Source: CAZTHL01 sp964613585
Lineage (GTDB): Bacteria > Pseudomonadota > Alphaproteobacteria > DSM-16000 > Inquilinaceae
Direction of reading: 5' to 3'
Length of the DNA stretch: 13,243 bases
Assembly (NCBI GenBank): GCA_964613585.1
Contig: CAZTHL010000098.1
Span: 1-13,243, forward strand
In this document: positions 1 through 7,249 of the stretch, piece by piece
Numbering within the stretch: the stretch's first letter is position 1
Layout of the letters: each line of letters begins with the position of its first letter
Position numbers and translations under genes: made by a program
Notes under the pieces: generated by a model
The model's input: the letters and a program-made list of their open reading frames with translations, nothing else
Database searches by the model: none
What the model was told of the DNA's origin: nothing

Positions 1-563
1 CCGGCGCCTGGGACAAGCTGCGCACCGACCCGGTGATCCGCATGCTGGTGGTCGCCGTCGCCTTCTACGGCATGAGCACCTTCGAGGGCCCGCTCATGTC
101 GGTGCGGCCGGTCAACGCGCTCAGCCACTACACCGACTGGACCGTCGGCCACGTGCATTCCGGCGCGCTCGGCTGGGTCGCCTTCATCTCCTTCGGCGCG
201 ATCTACTTCCTGGTGCCACGTCTGTGGGGCCGGCGCGAGCTCTACTCGCTGAAGCTGGTCGACTACCATTTCTGGATCGCGACCCTGGGCATCGTCCTGT
301 ACATCACCGCGATGTGGGTCTCCGGCGTCATGCAGGGGCTGATGTGGCGGTCCTACGACCAGCTCGGCTTCCTGCAGTACTCGTTCGTCGAGACGGTCGA
401 GGCCATGCATCCCTTCTACCTGATCCGCGCGGTCGGCGGCCTGCTGTTCCTCGCCGGCGCCCTGATCATGGTCTACAACGTCTACCGGACGATCCGCGGC
501 GACTACCGCGAGGCGGCGACCGCGCGCGTCGGCCTCACCGGCGCCGCGGCGCCGGCCGAGTAG
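1..563 (+). CDS. ccoN: cbb3-type cytochrome c oxidase subunit I, CcoN (3' part only)
   Basis: This is the C-terminal ~187 residues of the catalytic heme-copper subunit, which reduces O2 to water at a heme b3-CuB site in the inner membrane. The frame is open from base 3 and the start lies outside the window. Diagnostic motifs are STFEGPLMSVRPVNALSHYT followed by WTVGHVHSGALGW. By family knowledge the two His of HVH (codons 150-152 and 156-158) are the axial ligands of heme b3 and low-spin heme b. Several hydrophobic helices follow, including one with MWVSGVMQGLMWR, and the C-terminal helix ends in a short basic/polar tail (YRTIRGDYREA). The CuB ligands lie upstream, out of view. ccoO begins 15 bases after the stop, as expected for the first gene of a ccoNOQP operon. 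Identity is secure; only the 5' part is missing. Confidence 0.97.
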   Translation, partial: GAWDKLRTDPVIRMLVVAVAFYGMSTFEGPLMSVRPVNALSHYTDWTVGHVHSGALGWVAFISFGAIYFLVPRLWGRRELYSLKLVDYHFWIATLGIVLYITAMWVSGVMQGLMWRSYDQLGFLQYSFVETVEAMHPFYLIRAVGGLLFLAGALIMVYNVYRTIRGDYREAATARVGLTGAAAPAE

Positions 564-578
564 GGGGAGCCCGGCGCC

Positions 579-1301
579 ATGAACTGGCATGCCCGCGTCG
601 AGCGGAACGTCATCGTCCTCGGCATCCTGATCCTGGTCACCATCTCCATCGGCGGCATTGTCGAGATCGTGCCGCTGTTCACCATCGAGAGCACGATCGA
701 GGAGGTCGACGGCGTCCGCCCCTATTCGCCGCTCGAGCTGAAGGGCCGGGCCATCTACGTGCGCGAGGGCTGCTACGTCTGCCACAGCCAGATGGTGCGG
801 CCGTTCCGCGACGAGATCGAGCGATACGGCCATTACAGCCTGGCCGCCGAAAGCATGTACGACCACCCGTTCCAATGGGGCTCCAAGCGCACCGGGCCCG
901 ACCTGGCCCGGGTCGGCGGCAAGTATTCCAACGACTGGCACGTGGCGCACCTGATCGACCCGCGCTCCGTGGTTCCGGAATCGATCATGCCGCCGTACGC
1001 CTTCCTGGCCGACCGGGACCTGCGGGTCGACGACACGGCGGCGCATCTGCGCGCCAACCGCACCGTCGGCGTGCCCTACACCCCGGCGATGATCCGTCAG
1101 GCGGAGGCGGACCTGCATGCCCAGGCGACCGAGGGCGCGGACACCGCCGGGCTGCTCGAGCGCTACCCGCGCGCCGCGGTCGGCGATTTCGACGGCGACC
1201 GTGAGCGGCTGACCGAGATGGATGCGCTTGTGGCGTACCTGCAGATACTCGGCCGCATGATCGACTTCAGCGCCTACGAGACCGACGACCTGCTGCAGTG
1301 A
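579..1301 (+). CDS. ccoO: cbb3-type cytochrome c oxidase subunit II, CcoO (mono-heme cytochrome c)
   Basis: Membrane-anchored c-type cytochrome that passes electrons from CcoP to CcoN. The protein is 240 residues, normal for CcoO. One N-terminal transmembrane segment (about residues 11-35) anchors a periplasmic domain. The heme c motif is CYVCH (C65, C68, H69) and the likely distal ligand is M137 in SIMPPY. The surrounding signature HSQMVRPFRDEIERYGHYS and the later GSKRTGPDLARVGGKYS are typical of this subunit. The ATG at 579 is preceded by GGGGGAG at 563-569, a good ribosome binding site with 9-base spacing. The C-terminal half carries a somewhat long loop before the final helix (MDALVAYLQILG). 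It is followed almost immediately by ccoQ. Confidence 0.98.
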   Translation: MNWHARVERNVIVLGILILVTISIGGIVEIVPLFTIESTIEEVDGVRPYSPLELKGRAIYVREGCYVCHSQMVRPFRDEIERYGHYSLAAESMYDHPFQWGSKRTGPDLARVGGKYSNDWHVAHLIDPRSVVPESIMPPYAFLADRDLRVDDTAAHLRANRTVGVPYTPAMIRQAEADLHAQATEGADTAGLLERYPRAAVGDFDGDRERLTEMDALVAYLQILGRMIDFSAYETDDLLQ

Positions 1302-1349
1302 GGGGTGGCGAGCGACGGCGGGCAGGACACGACGAAGCGGGACGGGACG

Positions 1350-1511
1350 ATGGACGGCGTACTTCAGGTCGTGCGCGACCTCTGGGTGGTCTGGCTCATG
1401 GCGCTGTTCATCGGCGTCGTCGTTTGGGTGCTGCGCCCTCGGAAGACGAAGGAATACGAGCGGGCGAGCCGCATCCCCCTCGACGATCAGGAGCCCCGGC
1501 CGAAGGACTGA
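1350..1511 (+). CDS. ccoQ: cbb3-type cytochrome c oxidase small subunit CcoQ
   Basis: Small single-span membrane protein that stabilises the CcoNO-CcoP assembly. The 53-residue product has one helix (LWVVWLMALFIGVVVWVLRP) followed by the family tail RPRKTKEYERASRIPL, with an acidic end. The ATG at 1350 gives the usual CcoQ length and places the helix near the N terminus as in known CcoQ proteins. An in-frame GTG at 1305, four bases after the ccoO stop, would add 15 polar residues. Neither start has a strong ribosome binding site: GGGACGGGA precedes the ATG and GAGGG directly abuts the GTG. The function call is secure from position between ccoO and ccoP and from the tail motif; the start is uncertain. 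Confidence 0.9.
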   Translation: MDGVLQVVRDLWVVWLMALFIGVVVWVLRPRKTKEYERASRIPLDDQEPRPKD

Positions 1512-1601
1512 GGCCGCGCCAGGGGGCGGCCCGGGCCGGGGCGCAACGACGAGCGGGGCGACGGGGCCGGGCGGTCGAGGCCGAGCAGGAGCAGATGACG
1601 G

Positions 1602-2462
1602 ATGCCGACGAAGGCCGAGAAGGACGCGATCACCGGGACCGAGACGACCGGCCATGAATGGGACGGCATTCGCGAGCTGAACACGCCGCTGCCGAAATGG
1701 TGGCTGTACGTCTTCTACGTCACCATCGCCTGGTCGCTTCTGTACGTCATCCTCTACCCGGCGATCCCATGGCTCGGCGGCCATACCGCCGGCATCCTCG
1801 GCTACGACCAGCGGCTGCAGCTCCAGGGCGCGCTCGAGGAGGCCCGCAACGAGCGGCAGGTCGCCATGGCCGGCCTGGAGCAGGCGTCCCTGGAGGAGAT
1901 CCGCGGCGATCCGGAGCTGCTGACCTTCGCGCTGGCCGGCGGCGAGGCCAGCTTCGCCGACAACTGCGCCGCCTGCCACGGCCTTGGCGGGGCCGGCCAG
2001 CACGGCTATCCGACGCTGGCCGACGATGTCTGGCTGTGGGGCGGCACCCTGGAGGCGATCCATACCACCCTGCTCTACGGCGTCCGGCACGACCATCCGC
2101 AGAGCCGCTTCTCGCTGATGCCGTCCTTCGGCGTCGACGGCCTGCTCGACGGCGGCGAGATCGAGGCGGTCGCCGACCATGTCCTGTTCCTGTCGGGCCA
2201 GGGCGACGGCAGCGAGGCCGGCGCCGCCCTGTTCGCGGAGCAGTGCGCCGCCTGCCATGGCGAGCAGGGTGAAGGGCTGGAGCTGCTGGGCGCGCCGGCC
2301 CTGAGCGACGCCGTCTGGCTCTACGGCGGCACCCGTCCGCAGATCATCGCCCAGATCCACGATCCGAAGCACGGGGTCATGCCCGGCTGGGCCGACCGGC
2401 TCGACCCCAGCACCATCAAGATGCTGGCCGTCTACGTGCACGCCCTCGGCGGCGGCCGATAG
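1602..2462 (+). CDS. ccoP: cbb3-type cytochrome c oxidase subunit III, CcoP (di-heme cytochrome c)
   Basis: Di-heme membrane cytochrome that accepts electrons from soluble cytochrome c or the bc1 complex. The 286-residue protein opens with the CcoP signature HEWDGIRELNTPLPKWW (about residues 18-34), then one transmembrane helix (about 34-57). A polar linker (about 68-105) leads to two periplasmic cytochrome c domains. Each has a CAACH motif: C122/C125/H126 and C215/C218/H219. Likely distal Met ligands are M173 (SLMPSF) and M260 (GVMPGW). Start 1602 is chosen because AGGAG lies about 10 bases upstream and because it gives the expected N terminus; the ATG at 1595 is in another frame. It sits 90 bases after ccoQ in a GC-rich gap without a visible gene. 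Confidence 0.97.
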   Translation: MPTKAEKDAITGTETTGHEWDGIRELNTPLPKWWLYVFYVTIAWSLLYVILYPAIPWLGGHTAGILGYDQRLQLQGALEEARNERQVAMAGLEQASLEEIRGDPELLTFALAGGEASFADNCAACHGLGGAGQHGYPTLADDVWLWGGTLEAIHTTLLYGVRHDHPQSRFSLMPSFGVDGLLDGGEIEAVADHVLFLSGQGDGSEAGAALFAEQCAACHGEQGEGLELLGAPALSDAVWLYGGTRPQIIAQIHDPKHGVMPGWADRLDPSTIKMLAVYVHALGGGR

Positions 2463-2464
2463 CC

Positions 2465-2521
2465 GTCGCCGGGCGCAAGGCCAAGCGCGACGCCGCCGGC
2501 GACCCACCGGCCGCCGGCGAC
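2465..2521 (+). repeat. Alternative inverted repeat in the ccoP-ccoG gap
   Basis: One left arm GTCGCCGG (2465-2472) is complementary to two right arms CCGGCGAC, at 2496-2503 and 2514-2521. In the transcript two mutually exclusive stems could form, with loops of 23 or 41 bases. The right arms are part of a direct repeat CCGCCGGCGACC. The element lies between the ccoP stop and the ccoG ribosome binding site (GAGG, 2523-2526). It could mark an mRNA processing or stability boundary between structural and assembly genes. There is no T-run, so a rho-independent terminator is unlikely. Chance is possible in such GC-rich DNA. Confidence 0.35.
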
Positions 2522-2534
2522 CGAGGATTGTCCG

Positions 2535-4001
2535 ATGCCTGATGCCGCCGTTCCGACCGAGGATGTCCTGTCGCGCCAGGAGCAGAAGCGCGAGCCGCTC
2601 TACGCTGGACAGGTGAAGGTCTATCCGAAGAGGGTCGACGGGCCGATCCGCCGGGTCAAATGGGCGGTGCTGGCCCTGCTGCTGGCCGCCTACTACGTGG
2701 CGCCGTGGCTGCGCTGGGACCGCGGGCCCGGCCTGCCGGACCAGGCGATCCTGGTCGACTTCCCCGACCGCAAGTTCTACTTCTTCTTCATCGAGATCTG
2801 GCCCCAGGAGTTCTACTACGTCACCGGCCTGCTGATCCTGTGCGCGCTGGCGCTGTTCCTGGCCACCGCCATCGGCGGCCGGGTGTGGTGCGGCTATACC
2901 TGTCCGCAGACAGTGTGGACCGACCTCTACCTTTGGATCGAGCGGCACCTCGAGGGTGACCGCAATGCGCGCATGCGGCTCGACAAGGCGCCCTGGAGCG
3001 CCGGGAAGGTCGCCCGCAAGGCCGCCAAGCACGCCGCCTGGCTGCTGATCGCGCTGCTCACCGGCGGCGCCTGGATGATGTACTTCAAGGACGCGCCGAC
3101 CCTGGTCGCCGAGGTCTTCACCGGCCAGGCCTCGTTCTCGATCTACTTTTTCGTCGGCCTGCTGACCGCGACCACCTACCTGCTGGCCGGCCATGCCCGC
3201 GAGCAGGTCTGCACCTACATGTGCCCGTGGCCGCGCTTCCAGTCGGCTCTGCTCGACGAGGACAGCCTGGTGGTCACCTACGACCGCCATCGCGGCGAGC
3301 CGCGCGGGCATCACCGGAAGGGCGACGCCTGGGAGGGCCGCGGCCATTGCATCGACGACCGGCAATGCGTCGCCGTGTGCCCGACCGGGATCGACATCCG
3401 CGACGGGCTGCAGCTCGAGTGCATCGGCTGTGGCCTGTGTGTCGACGCCTGCAACACCGTGATGGACAAGGTCGGCCTGCCGCGCGGCCTGGTCCGCTTC
3501 GACACCGAGCGGAACATGCGGCGCCTGGCCCGGGGCCAGCCACCGGCCGGGCGCCTGTCGCGCCTGGTCCGCCCGCGCACCATCCTCTATTCCGTGCTGA
3601 TCCTGGCCATCGCCGCGGCGATCACCCTGGGGCTGGGCGGCCGCTCCAGCGTCGACGTCAATGTGCTGCACGACCGCAATCCGCTCTACGTCACCCTGTC
3701 CGACGGCAGCATCCGCAACGGCTACACGCTCAAGATCCTCAACCGCTCGCGGGAGCCGCAGGGCTTCCGTCTGACCGTGCCGTCCCTGCCCGAGGCGGAC
3801 GTGACGGTCGCCGGGCTCGAGGAGCAGGAGGGCGCGCCGGTGCTCGCCGCCGGCGCGGACAGCGTCGCCAGCTACCGCGTGTTCGTGTCGGTGCCGCCGC
3901 GCGTGCTGGCGACCGACAGCCGCCGCGTCGACCTCGTGCTGACCGGGACCGAGAGCGGCGAGACCGTGCGCAACGAGACCGTGCTGAGGGGGCCGTCATG
4001 A
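2535..4001 (+). CDS. ccoG: Cytochrome c oxidase accessory protein CcoG (FixG/RdxA), polyferredoxin-like cupric reductase
   Basis: Membrane iron-sulfur protein of the FixG family. Characterised members reduce Cu(II) to Cu(I) during cbb3 assembly. The protein is 488 residues. Predicted helices are near residues 42-58, 94-113, 167-183, 200-219 and 350-367. Conserved membrane-proximal motifs are CGYTCPQTVW (C119, C123) and CTYMCPWPRFQSALLDEDS (C226, C230). The ferredoxin-like region has C272, C278, C282 and then a complete CIGCGLCVDAC (C296, C299, C302, C306). At the second position of the first motif, where Cys is expected, there is D275 (HCIDDRQCVAVCP), so the first cluster has one non-Cys ligand. 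Residues ~370-488 form the C-terminal FixG Ig-like domain. ATG 2535 has GAGG 8 bases upstream. The stop overlaps the ccoH start (ATGA). Confidence 0.96.
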   Translation: MPDAAVPTEDVLSRQEQKREPLYAGQVKVYPKRVDGPIRRVKWAVLALLLAAYYVAPWLRWDRGPGLPDQAILVDFPDRKFYFFFIEIWPQEFYYVTGLLILCALALFLATAIGGRVWCGYTCPQTVWTDLYLWIERHLEGDRNARMRLDKAPWSAGKVARKAAKHAAWLLIALLTGGAWMMYFKDAPTLVAEVFTGQASFSIYFFVGLLTATTYLLAGHAREQVCTYMCPWPRFQSALLDEDSLVVTYDRHRGEPRGHHRKGDAWEGRGHCIDDRQCVAVCPTGIDIRDGLQLECIGCGLCVDACNTVMDKVGLPRGLVRFDTERNMRRLARGQPPAGRLSRLVRPRTILYSVLILAIAAAITLGLGGRSSVDVNVLHDRNPLYVTLSDGSIRNGYTLKILNRSREPQGFRLTVPSLPEADVTVAGLEEQEGAPVLAAGADSVASYRVFVSVPPRVLATDSRRVDLVLTGTESGETVRNETVLRGPS

Positions 4002-4495
4002 CCATGAGCGGGGAGCGGGCGCAGCCCCGGCGCAGCCGTTGGATCCCGTACGCCTTCATCGGGTTCTTCGGCGTCGTCGTGCTCGCCAACGCGGTGCTGC
4101 TCGTCGTCGCCTTCGGCACCTGGACCGGTGTCGCGGTGCCCGACGCCTATGAGCGCGGCCTCGCCTACAACCGCGAGCTCGAGCGCGCCGCGGCGCAGGA
4201 GGCGCTCGGCTGGAGCGGAGCGCTCGAGACCCGGCAGGCCGGCGAGCGCACGCGGGTGGCGTTGACCCTGAAGGGGCCGGCCGGGGCGCCGCTTGAGCGG
4301 GCCGCGGTGCGCGCCCGCTTCTACCGGCCGACCCATGAAGGCCATGACCTGACCGTGCCGCTGAGCGCCGAGGGCGGCGGCCTCTATGCGGCCGAGCTGG
4401 CCCTGCCGCTCGACGGCGCCTGGGAGGTGCGCGTGCGCGCCGAGCGCGAGGGTGACATCTGGCGTCTCAACGAGCGGATCCACGTGTGGCCATGA
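3998..4495 (+). CDS. ccoH: cbb3 oxidase assembly protein CcoH (FixH family)
   Basis: Small membrane protein required for stable assembly of cbb3 oxidase. The 165-residue product has a basic N terminus, one transmembrane helix (about residues 17-40), then a periplasmic FixH domain beginning with the family pattern YERGLAYNRELE (about 51-62). The remainder resembles a beta-sandwich (RVALTLKGPAGAPL, WEVRVRAEREG), as expected for FixH. ATG 3998 is chosen because GAGGGGG (3986-3992) lies 5 bases upstream and because the ATGA overlap with the ccoG stop is typical of coupled genes. The reading frame is open far upstream antiparallel to ccoG, but that part is a frame shadow. The stop overlaps the ccoI start in another ATGA. 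Confidence 0.93.
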   Translation: MTMSGERAQPRRSRWIPYAFIGFFGVVVLANAVLLVVAFGTWTGVAVPDAYERGLAYNRELERAAAQEALGWSGALETRQAGERTRVALTLKGPAGAPLERAAVRARFYRPTHEGHDLTVPLSAEGGGLYAAELALPLDGAWEVRVRAEREGDIWRLNERIHVWP

Positions 4496-6798
4496 CCGAC
4501 ACCGCCGCCGGGCTGCCGCCCGGGTCTCCGCCGCTCGACGACACGGCGACCAGCCGCCTTGCCGGACGCGCGCCGGCGGGCCAGCCGGCGGTCGACGTCA
4601 CCGGCTATGTCGGCCGCGACTCCCAGGGGCTGGCAATCCTGCACCTGCTGGTCGAGGGCGCCACGTGCGGCGGCTGCGTCGCCCGCATCGAGCGCAGGCT
4701 GGCGCGCATTCCCGAGGTCGCGCAGGCACGCATGAACCTGACCACCGGCCGTCTGGTGGTGCGCTGGCAGGGCGGACCCGAGCGTGCCGGCGACCTGGCC
4801 GGCGCCGTCGCCGGGCTCGGCTTCAAGGTGGCGCCCTACGATCCCTCGCGGCTCGTCTCCGCGGCGGACGAGGAGGACAAGCACCTCTTGCGCGCCATGG
4901 CGGTGGCCGGCTTCGCCGCCGCCAACGTCATGCTGCTGTCGGTGTCGGTCTGGGCCGGCCACGCCCAGGGCATGGGGCCGGCAACGCGCGACCTCTTGCA
5001 CTGGTTCTCCGCGCTGATCGCGCTGCCGGCGATCGCTTATGCCGGCCGGCCGTTCTTCACCTCGGCCCTGGCGGCCGTCCGCGGGGGCGGCCTCAACATG
5101 GACGTGCCGATCTCGCTCGCCGTGCTGCTCGCGGCGGGCATGAGCCTGGTCGAGACGGCGACGGGCGGCCCGCACGCCTATTTCGACAGTGCGGTGGCGC
5201 TGCTGTTCTTCCTGCTGGTCGGCCGCGTCCTCGACCGGCGGGCCCGCGGCCGCGCCCGCTCCGCCGCCGGGCGGCTGCTGGCCCTGCGCTCGACGGCGGT
5301 CACCGTGCTCGAGCCCGACGGCACGAGCCGCGTGCTGCCGGCCGAGCAGGCGCGGGCCGGCATGACCGTGCTGGTCGCCGCCGGCGAGCGGGTGGCCGTG
5401 GACGGCGCGATCGTCGACGGCCGTTCCGACGTCGACACCAGCCTGATCACCGGGGAGAGCGTGCCCGGCCCGGTCGGCCCCGGCGACCGGGTGTTCGCCG
5501 GCACGGTGAACCAGTCCGCACCGCTCCGCCTCACCGTCGTCGCCGTCGGCGAGGACACGCTGCTGGGCGAGATCGTCCGGCTGATGGAGGCGGCCGAGCA
5601 GCGCCGGTCGCGCATGGTCGGGCTGGCCGACCGCATGGCGCGGGCCTACGCGCCGGCGGTGCACGGGCTGGCGCTGGCCACCTTCGTCGGCTGGCTCGCC
5701 ATCGGCGCGGTCGGCTGGCAGCAGGCCCTGCTTCATGCCATCGCCGTGCTCATCATCACCTGCCCGTGCGCGCTCGGCCTCGCGGTGCCGGCGGTGCAGG
5801 TGATCGCCTCGAGCCGGCTGATGCGCCAGGGCACCCTGCTCAAATCGGGCACGGCGCTCGAGCGGCTGGCCGCCGTCGACACCGTGGCGCTGGACAAGAC
5901 CGGGACCCTGACCCTGGGCCGGCCGGAGCTGCGGCCCGACCCCGGACTCGACCCGGTGATGCTGCGCCGCGCGGCCGCCCTGGCCGGGGCCAGCCGACAC
6001 CCGCTGGCGCGCGCGCTGGTCCGCGCCGTGCCGGGCGTGCCGGTGGCGGCGGGCGTGGTCGAGACCCCCGGCTGCGGCCTGTCGCTCGCGACCGACAACG
6101 GCCGCGAGACCCGGCTCGGCCGGCGCGACTGGTGCGGCGTCGCCGAGGCGGGCGCGGCCGGGGCCGACGCCGACGGGCCGGAGCTGTGGCTGGCCGAGCC
6201 GGGCCGCGCGCCGGTGCGCCTCGGCTTCGTCGACCCGCTGCGGCCGGACGCCGCCCGGGTTGTCGCCGCGCTCAGGCGCCGCGGGCTGCGGATCGAGCTG
6301 CTGTCGGGCGACCGCCGGCCGACGGTGGCCCGGGTCGCCGCCGAGCTGGGCATCGCGGAGTGGCAGGCGGAATGCCGGCCGGCCGACAAGACCGCGCGGC
6401 TGGAGCGGCTGGCTGCCCAGGGGCGCACGGTGCTGATGGTCGGCGACGGGCTGAACGACGCGCCGGCGCTGGCCGCCGCCGCGGTGTCGCTGTCGCCGTC
6501 GAGCGCCATCGACATCAGCCAGACCGCGGCCGATGCCGTATTCCAGGGCGACCGCCTGGCGCCGGTGCTGGAGCTGCTGACGGTGGCGCGCCGGGCCGAT
6601 CGGCTGGTCCGCCAGAACTTCGGCCTGTCCTTCGGCTACAATCTGGTGACGGTGCCGCTGGCCATGGCCGGCCTCGTAACCCCGCTGGTGGCGGCGCTCG
6701 CCATGTCGACCTCCTCGCTGGTCGTCGTCGGCAACGCGCTGCGCCTGTCCATCGATCGGCGGCGGCCGCAGCCGGACGCGGAGGCGGCCGCGGCGTGA
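4492..6798 (+). CDS. ccoI: Copper-translocating P1B-type ATPase CcoI (FixI)
   Basis: Cu(I) exporter of the inner membrane that supplies copper for the CuB centre of cbb3 oxidase. Numbered from ATG 4492 it has 768 residues. An N-terminal heavy-metal domain carries GATCGGC (C59, C62). Membrane helices follow around 134-250. The actuator domain has TGES (320-323). The ion-binding helix has CPC (424-426). The phosphorylation motif is DKTGT (D468-T472). The nucleotide-binding HP pair is at 503-504 and GDGLNDAPAL is at 651-660. All catalytic elements are intact. The hinge reads LLSGDRRPTVA rather than the commoner TGDN form. The start overlaps the ccoH stop (ATGA); an in-frame GTG at 4486 would add only two residues. 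The position between ccoH and ccoS marks it as the CcoI type rather than the detoxifying CopA type. Confidence 0.96.
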   Translation: MTDTAAGLPPGSPPLDDTATSRLAGRAPAGQPAVDVTGYVGRDSQGLAILHLLVEGATCGGCVARIERRLARIPEVAQARMNLTTGRLVVRWQGGPERAGDLAGAVAGLGFKVAPYDPSRLVSAADEEDKHLLRAMAVAGFAAANVMLLSVSVWAGHAQGMGPATRDLLHWFSALIALPAIAYAGRPFFTSALAAVRGGGLNMDVPISLAVLLAAGMSLVETATGGPHAYFDSAVALLFFLLVGRVLDRRARGRARSAAGRLLALRSTAVTVLEPDGTSRVLPAEQARAGMTVLVAAGERVAVDGAIVDGRSDVDTSLITGESVPGPVGPGDRVFAGTVNQSAPLRLTVVAVGEDTLLGEIVRLMEAAEQRRSRMVGLADRMARAYAPAVHGLALATFVGWLAIGAVGWQQALLHAIAVLIITCPCALGLAVPAVQVIASSRLMRQGTLLKSGTALERLAAVDTVALDKTGTLTLGRPELRPDPGLDPVMLRRAAALAGASRHPLARALVRAVPGVPVAAGVVETPGCGLSLATDNGRETRLGRRDWCGVAEAGAAGADADGPELWLAEPGRAPVRLGFVDPLRPDAARVVAALRRRGLRIELLSGDRRPTVARVAAELGIAEWQAECRPADKTARLERLAAQGRTVLMVGDGLNDAPALAAAAVSLSPSSAIDISQTAADAVFQGDRLAPVLELLTVARRADRLVRQNFGLSFGYNLVTVPLAMAGLVTPLVAALAMSTSSLVVVGNALRLSIDRRRPQPDAEAAAA

Positions 6799-6977
6799 CG
6801 ATCCTGCTCTACCTGATCCCGATCGCGCTGCTGCTGGGCCTCGCCGGGCTCGTGGCGTTCCTGTGGGCGCTGCAGTCGGGCCAGTACGAGGATCTGGACG
6901 GCGCTGCCCAGCGCATCCTGTTCGACGAGGACGAGGACGAAGAGCCGCCGGCTCGGCCGTCCCGAGGGTCGGAGTAG
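6795..6977 (+). CDS. ccoS: cbb3-type cytochrome oxidase assembly protein CcoS
   Basis: Sixty-residue membrane protein needed for cofactor insertion into cbb3 oxidase. The N-terminal helix (LLYLIPIALLLGLAGLVAFLWAL) is followed by the diagnostic family motif SGQYEDLDGAAQRILFDEDE (about residues 28-47) and an acidic then Pro/Ser-rich tail. The start is GTG 6795, forming a 4-base GTGA overlap with the ccoI stop, with GGAGG about 10 bases upstream inside ccoI. It is the last gene of the cco cluster; a 272-base gap follows. The family call is secure from the motif and the synteny. Confidence 0.95.
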   Translation: MTILLYLIPIALLLGLAGLVAFLWALQSGQYEDLDGAAQRILFDEDEDEEPPARPSRGSE

Positions 6978-7138
6978 GCGCCCGGCGGCTGGCAAAGGCG
7001 ACCCCCACCCCGCCGCTGCCTCGCCCCGTGCCGGCGCTTGCCCTCCGCGCCTCGCCGGGGCCGGCGCGGGATCGGTCGGGCGGGCCCTGCGCCGTGCGAC
7101 CCTCAGGCACCAGGGCACGGCTCGGCCACCCTCGGGAC

Positions 7139-7188
7139 GGCGCCCGATCGGGCCTGGACATGGCGCCCGATCAGAGGTTCAACCCTCT
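7139..7188. promoter_or_regulatory. Operator-like palindrome and direct repeat upstream of the cyclase gene
   Basis: GCCCGATCGGGC (7142-7153) is a perfect 12-base palindrome. The 11-mer GGCGCCCGATC occurs at 7139-7149 and again at 7162-7172, 23 bases apart, about two helical turns. Just after it, AGAGGTTCAACCCTCT (7173-7188) is a near-perfect inverted repeat with one extra C. The cluster lies 60-110 bases before the cyclase start, where a transcription factor could bind. No regulator gene is adjacent, so the role is inferred from geometry only. Confidence 0.35.
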
Positions 7189-7210
7189 CCTCGCCGCCCC
7201 GGCGGCCGGC

Positions 7211-7240
7211 GGCCCAACGGCCTTGGCCCAACGGCCTTGG
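7211..7240 (+). repeat. Tandem 14-bp repeat with two small hairpins next to a ribosome binding site
   Basis: GGCCCAACGGCCTT occurs twice in direct succession (7211-7224 and 7225-7238). Each copy contains CCAACGGCCTTGG when the following GG is included, giving a CCAA/TTGG stem around CGGCC. The second copy runs directly into the Shine-Dalgarno sequence GGGAGG (7239-7244) of the cyclase gene. It could modulate translation or be a simple slippage duplication. Confidence 0.5.
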
Positions 7241-7249
7241 GAGGAGATC

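Larger units (their letters stand above)
6978..7249. other. Intergenic spacer between ccoS and the cyclase gene, no gene seen
   Basis: No convincing gene lies here; frames open in this stretch are shadows with Pro/Arg-rich composition. The first half is C-rich (GCGACCCCCACCCCGCCGC near 7000). A similar GCGACCCCCAC tract recurs near 9476 upstream of the GGT gene. The second half has a cluster of palindromes and repeats listed separately. No T-tract terminator closes the cco cluster and no clear sigma-70 promoter is visible. Confidence 0.6.

Noticed and set aside
224..1204. A 326-codon + strand frame overlapping ccoN and ccoO
   Set aside because: Its translation is Arg/Pro/His-rich with no domain and it covers two confidently identified genes in their true frames.
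4492..6798. CopA-type copper detoxification ATPase
   Set aside because: Placement between ccoH and ccoS with 4-base overlaps on both sides identifies the assembly-type CcoI.
6978..7138. Terminator or small gene directly after ccoS
   Set aside because: No stem followed by a T-run and no short frame with a ribosome binding site and plausible composition was found.
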